41,517 nt of DNA, from the NCBI GenBank assembly GCA_964416905.1, contig CAYQFL010000003.1, positions 1 to 41,517 on the forward strand, read 5' to 3'. Source of the DNA: JASKKU01 sp964416905. Its GTDB lineage: Archaea; Nanobdellota; Nanobdellia; Woesearchaeales; JASKKU01. Positions 15,966 to 25,643 of the stretch are shown here, in pieces. Numbering within the stretch: the stretch's first letter is position 1; every line of letters starts with the position of its first letter. The position numbers and the translations under genes are program-made. The notes beneath the pieces were generated by a model, which searched no databases, had not been told where the DNA came from, and saw nothing but the letters and a program-made list of their open reading frames with translations.

Positions 15966-16958
15966 TCACTGTATTGTGACCATTACTGATTCGCTATCGA
16001 TATAAACAAAATCAAACTCGAGATTAAGGTTTGTTACATAAGGCGAATTATCATATTTGTCTGCTGGAAATTTTATCTCAAAGGAGTTGTCATCATCTAA
16101 GTTTATTACTTTATTTCTGAGATCATCAATTTCTTTAGAACCAACTGTAAGATTTTTAATTCGAATCTTTGCTTTCTTAAAAAAATCTTTTGAATCCTTA
16201 GAATCCTTTGAATTGAAACAGCTCTCTTTTAACTTTGATATATCTTCTGATGGAGCAAAAGAAGCAATCTCACCACTACCGTGATTTGTTAAATAAACCC
16301 TTAAAGTTACATTAACCTTCTCGCCATCTAATATTTCTGTGGGCTCAATCCGGGATACAGCGATTATAGAGCCCTGGCCTCCAGAAAAGGTAATGGGTTT
16401 TATCTCACAGATTGGTTCCACTGCATTCAGATTGTAATCTGGGTTTATACAAAGTTGAGTATTAACATATGTTGAATAAGTATAACAATAATCAAAACTT
16501 AATGAAACAGTTTTCTGAGATTGCATGTCTAGGAGATTAGCTTTAAATCGAATCAAATCTACGTCTTTGCTTTCAGAAGGGTGCTCTCTATTTTTTCCTT
16601 CAAAATCTTTTTTAGTAAGATAAATATAGTTTTCTTGGCCAGATTCTGGTGGTTTAAAAGTCTTTGAAGTTACATAGGAAATATATGGAAAAGGATAGAA
16701 TACTTGAACAACAACATCACTATCATATGCTCCTTTATTTGTCAAAGTTACTTTCAATGGGAATTCGGAGCCTCGTGGAACAACATCTGAAAAAGCTTCT
16801 ATTTCCAAATCAACCCCATTATATCCTGTGTAATACTGAATTGGTTCTTGGGAACCAGGAGAACATGATGATAAAAAAAGTATGGAAGCGAACAATACTG
16901 CAAGTATAAAATTATGCAAATGCTTCTTAGAGCTAGATTGTAAAAAGGAAAGTCTCAT
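15966..16958 (-). CDS. Predicted lipoprotein with CARDB-like domains
   Basis: The N-terminus has a basic segment (KKHLH), a hydrophobic stretch (about residues 16-30) and a lipobox-like LSSC with C32, followed by SPGSQE. This fits a lipid-anchored exported protein. Residues about 48-100 (VDLEIEAF...PRGSEFPLKVTLTNKGAYDSD) look like a CARDB/Ig-like beta-sandwich. A second similar segment runs at about 200-240 (ILDGEKVNVTLRVYLTNHGSGE). A low-complexity SKDSKDSKD run separates it from the C-terminal beta-rich part. Four cysteines in the middle may pair outside the cell. Function is unknown; it is likely a surface or envelope component. Its ATG overlaps the stop codon of the methyltransferase gene by ATGA, so the two are translationally coupled. 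Confidence 0.7.
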   Translation of the reverse strand: MRLSFLQSSSKKHLHNFILAVLFASILFLSSCSPGSQEPIQYYTGYNGVDLEIEAFSDVVPRGSEFPLKVTLTNKGAYDSDVVVQVFYPFPYISYVTSKTFKPPESGQENYIYLTKKDFEGKNREHPSESKDVDLIRFKANLLDMQSQKTVSLSFDYCYTYSTYVNTQLCINPDYNLNAVEPICEIKPITFSGGQGSIIAVSRIEPTEILDGEKVNVTLRVYLTNHGSGEIASFAPSEDISKLKESCFNSKDSKDSKDFFKKAKIRIKNLTVGSKEIDDLRNKVINLDDDNSFEIKFPADKYDNSPYVTNLNLEFDFVYIDSESVMVTIQ

Positions 16959-17452
16959 TTTAATTCTATTATATAAAAGATTTCTTTATTAAATTTTTTA
17001 TTAGTAAACCTCAAGCCCTTTGAGCTAAGAACTTTCTTTAATATAGGATTAACTTTTGAAACTTCCATTGTGCTGATATAAATAGCTTTTTTTGTAACTC
17101 TAACCATCTCATCAATAGCTTTGTTTATATCAGAGAAATTTTGGACAGCCGTTAAGCTAAGGGTATAATCAAAGTGCTTATCAGGGAAAGGCAAAGATTC
17201 AGCCTTAGCAACGTATTTTTCATAAGGATTTTTTGAAAGTAATTCTTTACTAGGATCTACACATACAAACTTGCCTTTGAAAACCTTAAGGTAATGACCT
17301 GTGCCTGAGCCCACATCCAGGATTAAATCTTGTTCTGAAAAATCAACTAACTGTTTAAGGAACAAGGCTTTTTGTAACTGCTCCTCACCATATAACTCAT
17401 TATAAGCTCTAGCAATTTTATTGTAGTATTCCTCAGGAGTATCAACTTTCAT
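16955..17452 (-). CDS. Class I SAM-dependent methyltransferase
   Basis: This small (165-residue) Rossmann methyltransferase has motif I LDVGSGTGHYLKVF (about residues 40-53), the acidic end of strand 2 (CVDPSKELL), motif II-like AESLPFPDKHFDYTLSL and a post-motif helix INKAIDEMVRVTKKAIYIS. It resembles Methyltransf_11 family proteins such as the UbiE/BioC group. The C-terminal substrate lid is short, so the substrate is not predictable. It begins about 111 bases after the pilin-like gene, with an AT-rich TATA-like stretch near 17471-17479. It ends in a 4-base ATGA overlap with the lipoprotein gene, which suggests a shared role in the envelope or simple operon packing. Confidence 0.85.
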   Translation of the reverse strand: MKVDTPEEYYNKIARAYNELYGEEQLQKALFLKQLVDFSEQDLILDVGSGTGHYLKVFKGKFVCVDPSKELLSKNPYEKYVAKAESLPFPDKHFDYTLSLTAVQNFSDINKAIDEMVRVTKKAIYISTMEVSKVNPILKKVLSSKGLRFTNKKFNKEIFYIIELK

Positions 17453-17563
17453 TTTTACAAACTTATTTTTTAAATCTGAACAAACAGAATGGTAAAAAGT
17501 ATTAAAAGTTTTTCAAATAAATTATTTAAAAAGGTTTTCTGATTCTTTAAGAGAATTTGACTT

Positions 17564-18127
17564 TTAATCTTTCCAAACAGTCACAGTTAAAATTGCTGGA
17601 CCATAAATTTTGGTAAAGTTGCCGTAGGTAACTAAAACTGATGAAGATGTGAACTCGCTCGAAGTTAAATAACTACTAAGGTCTTCAACATTTGAATGAT
17701 TGTAAAAGAATTCATCAGTGCTGTTGGAAAAAGAAATCCAATAATTAAACCTGCCAAAATCATCATATACAAAATCATCCAACGTTTCTAAAAATTTATC
17801 TAAACGAGTGTCGTTCACATAATACAAAACCAACATTGTTTCCGCGATGCTTGTATCTGGTTTAACAATATGTTCCTTAAGAGTTAGACCAAGAGCCTCA
17901 TTAATATTCTCATCTACAGAAGTTAATTCTGAAACCGTTGTTGAAGAAAGGAACTCAATAAGCTCATACGCCTGAGACAAAGTTTGAGATTCTGTATTTA
18001 ATCCAGAGATTGCAAATTGGGAAAATGATATGTAAAAAAGTACTGAAGCTAAAATTAAGGCTACAAAGATATCATACATGTAAATCTGGGATTTCTTATG
18101 TTTACTCCAAGAAAGACTTTGCCTCAT
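17564..18127 (-). CDS. Type IV pilin-like membrane protein
   Basis: A short basic N-terminus (SKHKKSQ) precedes a hydrophobic helix (YDIFVALILASVLFYISFSQ), then a roughly 150-residue mostly polar domain. This matches the layout of archaeal prepilin-like or FlaF/FlaG-like proteins, where a class III peptidase cuts just before the helix, although the cleavage motif KKSQI is not canonical. The extracellular part has several N-x-S/T sites. ATG 18127 is preferred over GTG 18133. Either start overlaps the 3' end of the giant surface-protein gene by 26-32 bases, so coupled translation is likely. No other start could keep the basic segment. A similar protein occurs at 31406. Confidence 0.6.
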   Translation of the reverse strand: MRQSLSWSKHKKSQIYMYDIFVALILASVLFYISFSQFAISGLNTESQTLSQAYELIEFLSSTTVSELTSVDENINEALGLTLKEHIVKPDTSIAETMLVLYYVNDTRLDKFLETLDDFVYDDFGRFNYWISFSNSTDEFFYNHSNVEDLSSYLTSSEFTSSSVLVTYGNFTKIYGPAILTVTVWKD

Positions 18128-21100
18128 CTTCACTAAAACCTAACCTCTTAAAATTCTCAATAATCTCGTCATCGCTAAATCCTCTGTTTCTAAATTCTGA
18201 AATTTTCTCTTTAATTCTTTTTCTTAAAACATCCAAGTATTCTTCTTTTGCAATAGCCAAGAATTCTGGTGCGGAATAACCTTTCTCCACCAATAAAGAT
18301 TTTATCTCCTGATAGTTTAATCCATCTTTTATAGATTTCTTAACAAGAGCCCTTATGTAACTAATAATTATCTTCCTATCATTCTCAGATAAAGTTAAGT
18401 TCATATTTGCATCTTCGGTAGATTTTTCATCAAATGCCTTCTTATCCAATTCAGCACTTCCTTTGTCTGCAACAGAGTTCATCTGAGGTTTATGCTTTGG
18501 TTTAATTTTTCTTTGGGAACTTAACTTAGTATTTGAACCGGATTTCCTCAAAACAATCAATATCAAAGAGATCACTGTTACCAAAAGTATAACAAAGAGC
18601 AAAACATAGTTGTAAAGTTCGCTCAAAATAGGTCTTGGCTGTTGTATTGTAGTTTCACACTCCTTAGTACAAGGTCCGCCACAATCTACTCCTTCCTCGC
18701 CCTGATTCTTTATACCATCATTACACGTTGGAGTCCTGCAAATAGAATTATAGCAATATCTACTCAAACAATCTGAATTTGAATTACAGACTTTTGTATC
18801 AGGGCAGGCTTTACAAGAGCCGCCGCAATCAATATCGGTTTCATCCTGGTTCTTTATGCCATCATCGCATGTTGCTGCAAAACAAACACCGTTAACACAA
18901 TTCTTGGACTTACAATCGTAATTTGATTTACAGTGTTTGTTCTCAGAGCATTTACCACAAGAACCGCCGCAATCTACATCGGTTTCATCTTGGTTCTTTA
19001 TGCCATCGTTACAGGTTGGAATTCTACAAATCCCATCATAACAATAATTAGATAAACAGTCTGAATCAGTATTGCAAGTCCTGCCCGTACTACATTTACT
19101 ACAGGAACCGCCGCAATCTACATCGGTTTCATCTTGGTTCTTTATGCCATCGTTACACGAAGGTTTGTTCATACAGATTTTTGTTTCTGGGTCACAATAA
19201 CCGCTGAAACAATCAGAATCATTAATGCATGACTTTCCATTAAAGCATTTACCACAGGAACCGCCACAATCTACATCGGTTTCATCCTGGTTCTTTATGC
19301 TATCATTACAAGTTGCAGTTACAATAATTCTTCTAGAGCTACCACTGGAACTAGATCTAGAACTGGAGCTTGAACTTGTTGAAGACGGTTCTACATATTG
19401 ACTATCTTCTGCTAGCACAAACAATGAAAAATTGCTGACTGTAAAAGTAATTGAAGATTTACTTGTATCAACAGTGTAATCTGTAATCTCAACATAATCT
19501 GTGTAGTTTACAGTATCAGTATCATAATCATAGGCAATCTTATAAATCTTTACAGCTTTTGGATTTGAGATTATTCCTGAATAGTTGAATGAAATTGTAT
19601 AGTTCATAGTTTTGTTAAACTCGATTACATAAGCATTTTTTGGGACAAACCTCTTATCAAGCCCTAAATTAAGTTCGCTCGAATCAACAAAAGATGTTGG
19701 CATGTTCAGGAAAGTCATAGCTAAGTCATCAAAGTCACTATAATTTCTTTTCTCGGTAGTTATCTCCACGTTAGCATAATTAAACATTAAAGAGGTATTA
19801 TCCTGTGGAACCGTTATATTTGTGGTTGACTGATACTTGCCCTCACTTATGAAGGTTTCATTAAATAAAGCTTTTACTTCAACCAAGTGATGTACTTTTG
19901 ACATATCTAAGTTTATATCTTGAGTTGGATTTACAGTAAAGTTATAAGATTGGTTTACTGAGCTAATTCCATCCGAGAGGGTTATTGTTAAGTTAGCATA
20001 ACCAGTATGATTAACTAAGAATTCTAATCTACATGCTGTCTCATTTATTGTTGTTACTGTGATATTATCAGAGATACTTGAAGGGTATGTTGATGCTAGA
20101 TTACAAGAGATGTTCTGATACAAATCAGGGTCATCTACCTCAATGATTTGATAAGATTTAACAAGCTGGTAGACTTCATCCGTTAAGTTCAAAGTTACAA
20201 AATAAGGTTGTCTGTTAGAGATATTAAATGACTCAATCTCTGTACTAGCCTTATTTCCTGCATTATCCAACACTGTAAAACTATAGTTGATTATTGAACC
20301 TGGCTTGAAAGTTCCCGGGGGTAATGAAGTCTCTCCTTCTACTACAATCTCCCCTTCTACTCCACTGTCAAAGTAACCAAGAATAAAGGGCTTGGAGTAG
20401 TTTTTAATCTCGGAGTTATAACTTACATTGTAGTACAAAATTGCAGATTTGATACCTGAACGAGCCAGTTGAGGTTGATTGTTCTCATTGGCATCGAAGC
20501 TAAAATTCAAGGGTTCATCATCAAATACAGTTGTGGTTGGTCCTGTTGGTTGTTTAATAACTGGAGCTTGATTGTCTACAATGAAAGTAAAGGAATCAGT
20601 AACGTTTTCTTTGGAAATGTTGTTAAAGAGGAAAATGTTTAAAGTATACTCATCTTCAAGCCATGTTGAATTAGTTAAGTTCAATGGAATAACTAATCTT
20701 TTCTCAAGCACTGTTTCATTCGAATTGTTTTCAAAAGAGAACAATATTTGACCTGAGCTGTTTGTGATATTTATGCTGATGTTGTTAAACAAATAAGCGC
20801 TAATGTTCAAAGTTAAATCCTGTTTCTTTGTGTAATACTGAGAAAATCCGTACATTAAATAAGATGGTTTGTTTCTTTTAATAACTAAAATATAATTCTT
20901 TACAGTGCTCCTATTAAAGGCGTCTGTAACATTTATTTGTAAATTCAAAGTGTCTTCTGTTATGTTTGTAAGATCTAATGAGCTATTAGCTTCATAGAAA
21001 CCATCAGATATTATCTCGACTGTTGAATTTTTAGATAATAAAACATCGCCTGTTACGTTAGATAAGATTATTTCTGCAGATTTTATTGGTGAATAGGAAC

Positions 21101-24100
21101 TTATGTTTAATCTGATTTCATCTCGCTCTGAAGCAAAAACATTACCATTAACAAGTTCAGGTTTAATCATTTGATAATCTGGGTCATTGAAAGTTTTAAC
21201 AATCGTAATTTCTAGAGATTCCTCAGTGCTTTGCTTGTTTCCAGCAGCATCTTTGCAAGCAATATAATAGGTATAAACTCCTTCCTCAGGAGTCGACAGG
21301 TTACAATAAAATTCATCTTCTCCTTGAGGGATACAATCGCCGAGCTTATGTAAGTCTGTATAACCTAAATTCATATCTGAAAAGATACAGCTCGACCCAT
21401 CTTCTGCCAAAATATGTACTGTAGTGTTTAAATTTGACGATAAATCATAGAACCTGTTTGAAATACTATAATTGCCTCCGCTAACATTAAGTATAACTGC
21501 TTTCTCAGGAGGGATTCTGTCTAAATAAACGATACCATCAGATACTGCTTCATCCGATTGTAAACCTATGTAATTTTCAGCGATAACTGATAAAAAGTAT
21601 GTCTCACCATTCGATAAAGCTAAGTTTTCTAACCTTACCTCTCTAGTTGAAGGGTCAGTTTCACCGGAAACAATAACTGAATCTTCGGAGTCCTTTAAGT
21701 AATAGATATATTTCTTAATTCCAGATTCGTTATCCTGTGATTCTGTCCAATTGAAAAATAAAGTGTTGCTTGATGTTGAAAAAGATTCATCGAAAACAGT
21801 TACTTTAGTTGGTTTTGTGAAATCAACGATAATACTTCCATTGAAGTAATCACCTTCCACAAAAGAATCATTGTAGTTTCCTGCCTTATCATAAGTTCTG
21901 AGCTTAAGTTTATAACAATAACCATTAGTTAAGTTCTGTGAAAAAGATGCATCTGTTGTTACTGTTTTAATTAAAGTTCCAGAATCATAATGTCCACAAC
22001 TCAAATTTGTGCCTAACAACGTTAAATTTGCTTTCATTAAATAAATCTCCCCTTTAGATATACCTGATAAATCATCATCTCCTAGAGAAACATCAATTGT
22101 TATTGTATCAGTATAATACAATGGTCCAGGATTATAGCTAATTGTAGAATTTTCTGGTGCAACAAGGTCTACAGTAAAGGTTTTAAAGTACTTTTCCGAC
22201 CAAATCTCGCTAGGATTCATTGCACGTACAACAATGTTGTACTGTTTTCCATGTTCTAAAGACAGATTAGTATCAGTAATAGTTAATGTCTCATTTAAAG
22301 TGGACTTAGGACCATAAAAACAGTTATTATCAAGGTCTGCAATACAATATTCATACGTTAAATTATCTGATTCTGGGTCTACAAAATTCCAAGTCACTTT
22401 TATTTGTGAAGGGTTGTTGGTATAATTTTCTGAGGGCACTAATTCTATAGTTGGATTTGTTGGCGGCGTTAAGTCTACAAGGATTATCGATGAAGAAGAG
22501 TTTACAGGGTCACCAATATTTCCACAAGAATCTATTGCAAAGACCACCAACTTATAACCATGATTATATTTTGCGTCAGGGTAGTATATGATGACGTTTG
22601 TATCGTTTGTAGAATTGGATAATACAGGTACAAAGTCATTGCCAAAATCTGAAAGCGATTCATAAAGTGTATAATTATAAGTCACGTTGTGAGCATCGGG
22701 TAGAGCACTCCAGTTAAATTCAAAATATGGTGAACTAACTTCAACTGTTTTTGGCTTTAAGTTTGTTACTTGCCCGATAATAGAATCCTTTGAAAAGGAT
22801 AATTCTTGAGTTATCTCCTTATTGAATACAGATACAGCTTTAGTGGTTAAATTATAATCCCCTTGAGGCAGTTCTCCAGTAAGGGATTCATCGATAATTA
22901 GAGTATAAACGTATTTGTAATCCTTGATTTCTAGTGTTGTGTTAGCTTCAAGTTCTTGACCATTTAAAGAAAACAATGTCTCTGTTGAGTTAGAGATGGT
23001 TATCCATGACTTGCTAAAGTTCAAGGGTGAATAACTTTTAATTGTTATATTGAATACTGGATAAGGCATGCAAACTTTTGGAATGCTATAACTTATTTCT
23101 GGCGAAGCATCATCGTAAACAACTATGTTGTTCAAAGTTGAATAACCTCGTTCATTGTATTTACTTAGTACAACACTAACATTGTTGATTCCTGAGAACA
23201 AAGGCAAAGAAACGTTAAACCAGCCAATAGGTTTACCTGAAGTATTGTAAACATAAAACTTTTCGCCTGCTGAAATATTTGAATCCAAGCAAGGTGTAAG
23301 ATTATACAGGATTTTATCATTCGGAGAGTAATCTACGATATTAGTAATTTCATAGAGAGTAAAGTTGTCACGATTATGACCTTCAAACCTTATACCATTT
23401 CCTATACTTAAAGATGGATTTAGTGAGGAGTTTACTAAGAAGTAACAATTTCCTTTTGTTTGCGAATTTAAAACATTGCCTTCATCAATAAGAGGATTGT
23501 TTTCTAAAGAAGTGTATGAGTTCCGTTTAGGACTACTTAGTCCTTGTGTTGCAGTAAAGTTTATCGTGGTGTTATAAAGATGTGTAATTCCATAAAACAT
23601 AAAAGGTGATTCATTAACTATAAGCCAAGTTATTTCTGGAGGGAATGAACTCTTATAACTCCAGATCAATTCCTTAGGCAAATAAGAAGCTTCAAGACTA
23701 TGAGTGATTGAATTTGAGTTTCCAGCAAGGTCTGTACAAGTTACTTCAATATTAGCAGTATACGGTGTATTATAATTGCTTTGTGTTACATTAAAAGTAA
23801 ATTTAAATTCGGTATCATTGTTAATGTTTTGTTTTGTTTGATTTAAAACTCCATTTATCTCTAACGTACAGTTAGCATCAAGATATCCATTATAAACATA
23901 TGAAAGGGTTACATTCTTCGTTGTAAAATTTGTTGGTGATGTTCTGGTTATGGTTGGTAATTGATTATTGAAATACAAAGTATACTGGGTTTCATTCAAA
24001 TTTCCGGCATTATCTTTTGCAGAGATTGTTAATTCATATTCACCAACGTCACCAAATGAAAGGTCAACATGATGTTGATCACCACCATCATCATAAACAG

Positions 24101-25220
24101 TTAATTGGGTCACGCTACCATTCGGAGCGGTTAAACTAGCAGAGATTGTCGATGTAGATACCCCTGAAATTTGATCTGAAACATTAAAGGATATGTTAGC
24201 ATTACTATTATAATAGTTATCTGACACCAAGAATATCTCAGGTGCGGTTGCATCATAAATAACTTGAGGCATAGAATCCAGAGCATAAACTCTTGATTTG
24301 TTGACTCTTATCGAAATAGTTTGACTCCCTTCGCTACTAAAAGAAACAGGAATACTAAACCAACCAGATGGCCTATCTTTGCTATGGAATATGACCTCTG
24401 TTCCATCAGGAATGTCGGTCTCAAGTGGTTGAACCAGAGTTAAATTTTTTGTTCCTCCCTCCCAGTCCACTACCGAATCAATGTCATAATAAATGAAACA
24501 ATTTCCTGGGTGGTCCTTTAATTCAACATAATAAGAAGTAAAAGTATTATCGATGACATTACCTGGATCTTCAACGATAATAGATCTAGCTCCTTTACTT
24601 GCTGCCTCCGAAACAGTAAAAGTTTCACCGCCCACATCAATCAATGTATCTGAATAAGCACTGAAATAGGTATCATAAACCGGGCCATTAACATACAGTG
24701 TGATAGTTACATCTTTTGCGTCGCCATAGCCACAAACATTTTGATTATCTTCATTAAAATAAGTGGGCAAGTCATATAATTGCGGAGCAACTGGCAAAAC
24801 GTCTGATGACACGTTGAAAGAATATTTTGTGGACTGTTTAGGGCCAGAACTATCCCTACATTCTATATAAAAATAGTATTTTGATGCGCCCTTCAAATCT
24901 TTAAGAAATTGTGAAGGACTAAAAATAGTTTGGTTATTGTTAGCAACACTTGAATTTTGCGCTAGTTTGTCAGTGTCGTCTAGAATACTGGTTTCACCCA
25001 GATATAATGAACAATCAGCTGTTGTTTCATCGCCAGTATAATTAAATTCAAAATAAAAATCGCTCCATTTTGAAATGAGCTCACCATTGCTTGGGTGAAG
25101 TATGTTAATCTGGTTAATTGTCGCGTGAGCTAAGGAAGGCAATAACAAAACGGTTGCTAGGAGAATAATAATTATCCGATTTAATCCAATACTCTTTCCG
25201 TTTTTATTACTCGACTTCAT
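18102..25220 (-). CDS. Giant surface protein with Ig/FN3-like domains, five Cys repeats and a cytoplasmic helical tail
   Basis: This 2372-residue protein is the largest gene here. Signal peptide: residues 1-33, ending LPSLAHA. The ectodomain (about 34-1930) is a string of Ig-like and fibronectin III-like beta-sandwiches, with blocks such as DQISGVSTSTISASLTAPNG and FEFNWSALPDAHNVTYNYTL. It carries dozens of N-x-S/T sites. The domain ending ITFTVSNFSLFVLAED is followed by a Ser-rich linker (about 1940-1960) and five tandem Cys modules starting at C1971 with the core CNDGIKNQDETDVDCGG. A membrane helix (about 2202-2224) and a basic cytoplasmic tail (to 2372) complete it. It is therefore a type I membrane protein, probably a cell-contact or S-layer-associated adhesin. 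The start overlaps the HTH gene by ATGA, and the pilin-like gene overlaps its end. Partner or ligand cannot be read. Confidence 0.85.
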   Translation of the reverse strand: MKSSNKNGKSIGLNRIIIILLATVLLLPSLAHATINQINILHPSNGELISKWSDFYFEFNYTGDETTADCSLYLGETSILDDTDKLAQNSSVANNNQTIFSPSQFLKDLKGASKYYFYIECRDSSGPKQSTKYSFNVSSDVLPVAPQLYDLPTYFNEDNQNVCGYGDAKDVTITLYVNGPVYDTYFSAYSDTLIDVGGETFTVSEAASKGARSIIVEDPGNVIDNTFTSYYVELKDHPGNCFIYYDIDSVVDWEGGTKNLTLVQPLETDIPDGTEVIFHSKDRPSGWFSIPVSFSSEGSQTISIRVNKSRVYALDSMPQVIYDATAPEIFLVSDNYYNSNANISFNVSDQISGVSTSTISASLTAPNGSVTQLTVYDDGGDQHHVDLSFGDVGEYELTISAKDNAGNLNETQYTLYFNNQLPTITRTSPTNFTTKNVTLSYVYNGYLDANCTLEINGVLNQTKQNINNDTEFKFTFNVTQSNYNTPYTANIEVTCTDLAGNSNSITHSLEASYLPKELIWSYKSSFPPEITWLIVNESPFMFYGITHLYNTTINFTATQGLSSPKRNSYTSLENNPLIDEGNVLNSQTKGNCYFLVNSSLNPSLSIGNGIRFEGHNRDNFTLYEITNIVDYSPNDKILYNLTPCLDSNISAGEKFYVYNTSGKPIGWFNVSLPLFSGINNVSVVLSKYNERGYSTLNNIVVYDDASPEISYSIPKVCMPYPVFNITIKSYSPLNFSKSWITISNSTETLFSLNGQELEANTTLEIKDYKYVYTLIIDESLTGELPQGDYNLTTKAVSVFNKEITQELSFSKDSIIGQVTNLKPKTVEVSSPYFEFNWSALPDAHNVTYNYTLYESLSDFGNDFVPVLSNSTNDTNVIIYYPDAKYNHGYKLVVFAIDSCGNIGDPVNSSSSIILVDLTPPTNPTIELVPSENYTNNPSQIKVTWNFVDPESDNLTYEYCIADLDNNCFYGPKSTLNETLTITDTNLSLEHGKQYNIVVRAMNPSEIWSEKYFKTFTVDLVAPENSTISYNPGPLYYTDTITIDVSLGDDDLSGISKGEIYLMKANLTLLGTNLSCGHYDSGTLIKTVTTDASFSQNLTNGYCYKLKLRTYDKAGNYNDSFVEGDYFNGSIIVDFTKPTKVTVFDESFSTSSNTLFFNWTESQDNESGIKKYIYYLKDSEDSVIVSGETDPSTREVRLENLALSNGETYFLSVIAENYIGLQSDEAVSDGIVYLDRIPPEKAVILNVSGGNYSISNRFYDLSSNLNTTVHILAEDGSSCIFSDMNLGYTDLHKLGDCIPQGEDEFYCNLSTPEEGVYTYYIACKDAAGNKQSTEESLEITIVKTFNDPDYQMIKPELVNGNVFASERDEIRLNISSYSPIKSAEIILSNVTGDVLLSKNSTVEIISDGFYEANSSLDLTNITEDTLNLQINVTDAFNRSTVKNYILVIKRNKPSYLMYGFSQYYTKKQDLTLNISAYLFNNISINITNSSGQILFSFENNSNETVLEKRLVIPLNLTNSTWLEDEYTLNIFLFNNISKENVTDSFTFIVDNQAPVIKQPTGPTTTVFDDEPLNFSFDANENNQPQLARSGIKSAILYYNVSYNSEIKNYSKPFILGYFDSGVEGEIVVEGETSLPPGTFKPGSIINYSFTVLDNAGNKASTEIESFNISNRQPYFVTLNLTDEVYQLVKSYQIIEVDDPDLYQNISCNLASTYPSSISDNITVTTINETACRLEFLVNHTGYANLTITLSDGISSVNQSYNFTVNPTQDINLDMSKVHHLVEVKALFNETFISEGKYQSTTNITVPQDNTSLMFNYANVEITTEKRNYSDFDDLAMTFLNMPTSFVDSSELNLGLDKRFVPKNAYVIEFNKTMNYTISFNYSGIISNPKAVKIYKIAYDYDTDTVNYTDYVEITDYTVDTSKSSITFTVSNFSLFVLAEDSQYVEPSSTSSSSSSRSSSSGSSRRIIVTATCNDSIKNQDETDVDCGGSCGKCFNGKSCINDSDCFSGYCDPETKICMNKPSCNDGIKNQDETDVDCGGSCSKCSTGRTCNTDSDCLSNYCYDGICRIPTCNDGIKNQDETDVDCGGSCGKCSENKHCKSNYDCKSKNCVNGVCFAATCDDGIKNQDETDIDCGGSCKACPDTKVCNSNSDCLSRYCYNSICRTPTCNDGIKNQGEEGVDCGGPCTKECETTIQQPRPILSELYNYVLLFVILLVTVISLILIVLRKSGSNTKLSSQRKIKPKHKPQMNSVADKGSAELDKKAFDEKSTEDANMNLTLSENDRKIIISYIRALVKKSIKDGLNYQEIKSLLVEKGYSAPEFLAIAKEEYLDVLRKRIKEKISEFRNRGFSDDEIIENFKRLGFSEDEAKSFLE
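18650..19310 (-). repeat. Five tandem Cys-module repeats within the giant surface gene
   Basis: The first cysteine of each CNDGIKNQDET core lies at 19310, 19157, 19013, 18869 and 18725. The periods are 153, 144, 144 and 144 bases (51 and 48 residues). Each module has about eight cysteines. The coding DNA is nearly identical between modules 2 and 3 for more than 50 bases, which points to recent duplication or gene conversion. Confidence 0.85.
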
Positions 25221-25408
25221 CTTTCGCGAGATTTTAAGTTTACCAAATATGCAGGGCCGATTTTTTTAATATCTAAAAATTGAGAATAGGTCTCAACAAG
25301 GTCTTTAACTGTTTGTAAGGAAATATTAAATCTATTAGAAATAGAAGTAAATGTTTGATCGGGGTTATTACTCAGGAAATCCAAAAATTCTTCTCTTGTA
25401 GGGATCAT
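25217..25408 (-). CDS. 63-residue winged-helix-like protein coupled to the giant surface gene
   Basis: The protein has a helix (REEFLDFLSNNP), a helix-turn-helix-like stretch (FTSISNRFNISLQTVKDLVETY) and a short beta wing (DIKKIGPAYLVNLK) with a basic end. This resembles a minimal archaeal winged helix-turn-helix DNA-binding protein. Its stop codon overlaps the start of the surface-protein gene (ATGA), so the two are translated from one message. A TATA-like box about 29 bases before ATG 25408 and no Shine-Dalgarno sequence point to a leaderless start and to the operon promoter. It may autoregulate the surface operon, but no target is visible. I do not recognise a named family. Confidence 0.6.
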   Translation of the reverse strand: MIPTREEFLDFLSNNPDQTFTSISNRFNISLQTVKDLVETYSQFLDIKKIGPAYLVNLKSRER

Positions 25409-25431
25409 TAACAGTCAAATCTTCTAATTAT

Positions 25432-25443
25432 GTATTTAAATAT
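25432..25443 (-). promoter_or_regulatory. TATA-like box of the giant surface operon
   Basis: ATATTTAAATAC on the minus strand is centred about 29 bases before ATG 25408. It is the likely promoter for the HTH, giant protein and pilin-like genes. Confidence 0.45.
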
Positions 25444-25643
25444 TTTTTGCTTTTACATTTAAAAAATCCAAAAGTATTTATTTTTTAGTTTTTTAATACT
25501 AAATGGTTTATTATTATTTTAAAAAATGTTTAAAAAAGTATAATTTTTAATAATAAGTTTTAAGCTTTATAATTTTATTTAAGAACGAGTTTGCCTTGTT
25601 AAACATATAAAATTATGAAAGGAGTAGAAAAGTTTTTTCGAAA

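Noticed and set aside
18650..19310. Regular 144-base repeats resembling a CRISPR array
   Set aside because: The repeats are in frame inside a long open reading frame, encode a Cys module, and the intervals between conserved cores also encode conserved cysteines. There are no cas genes.
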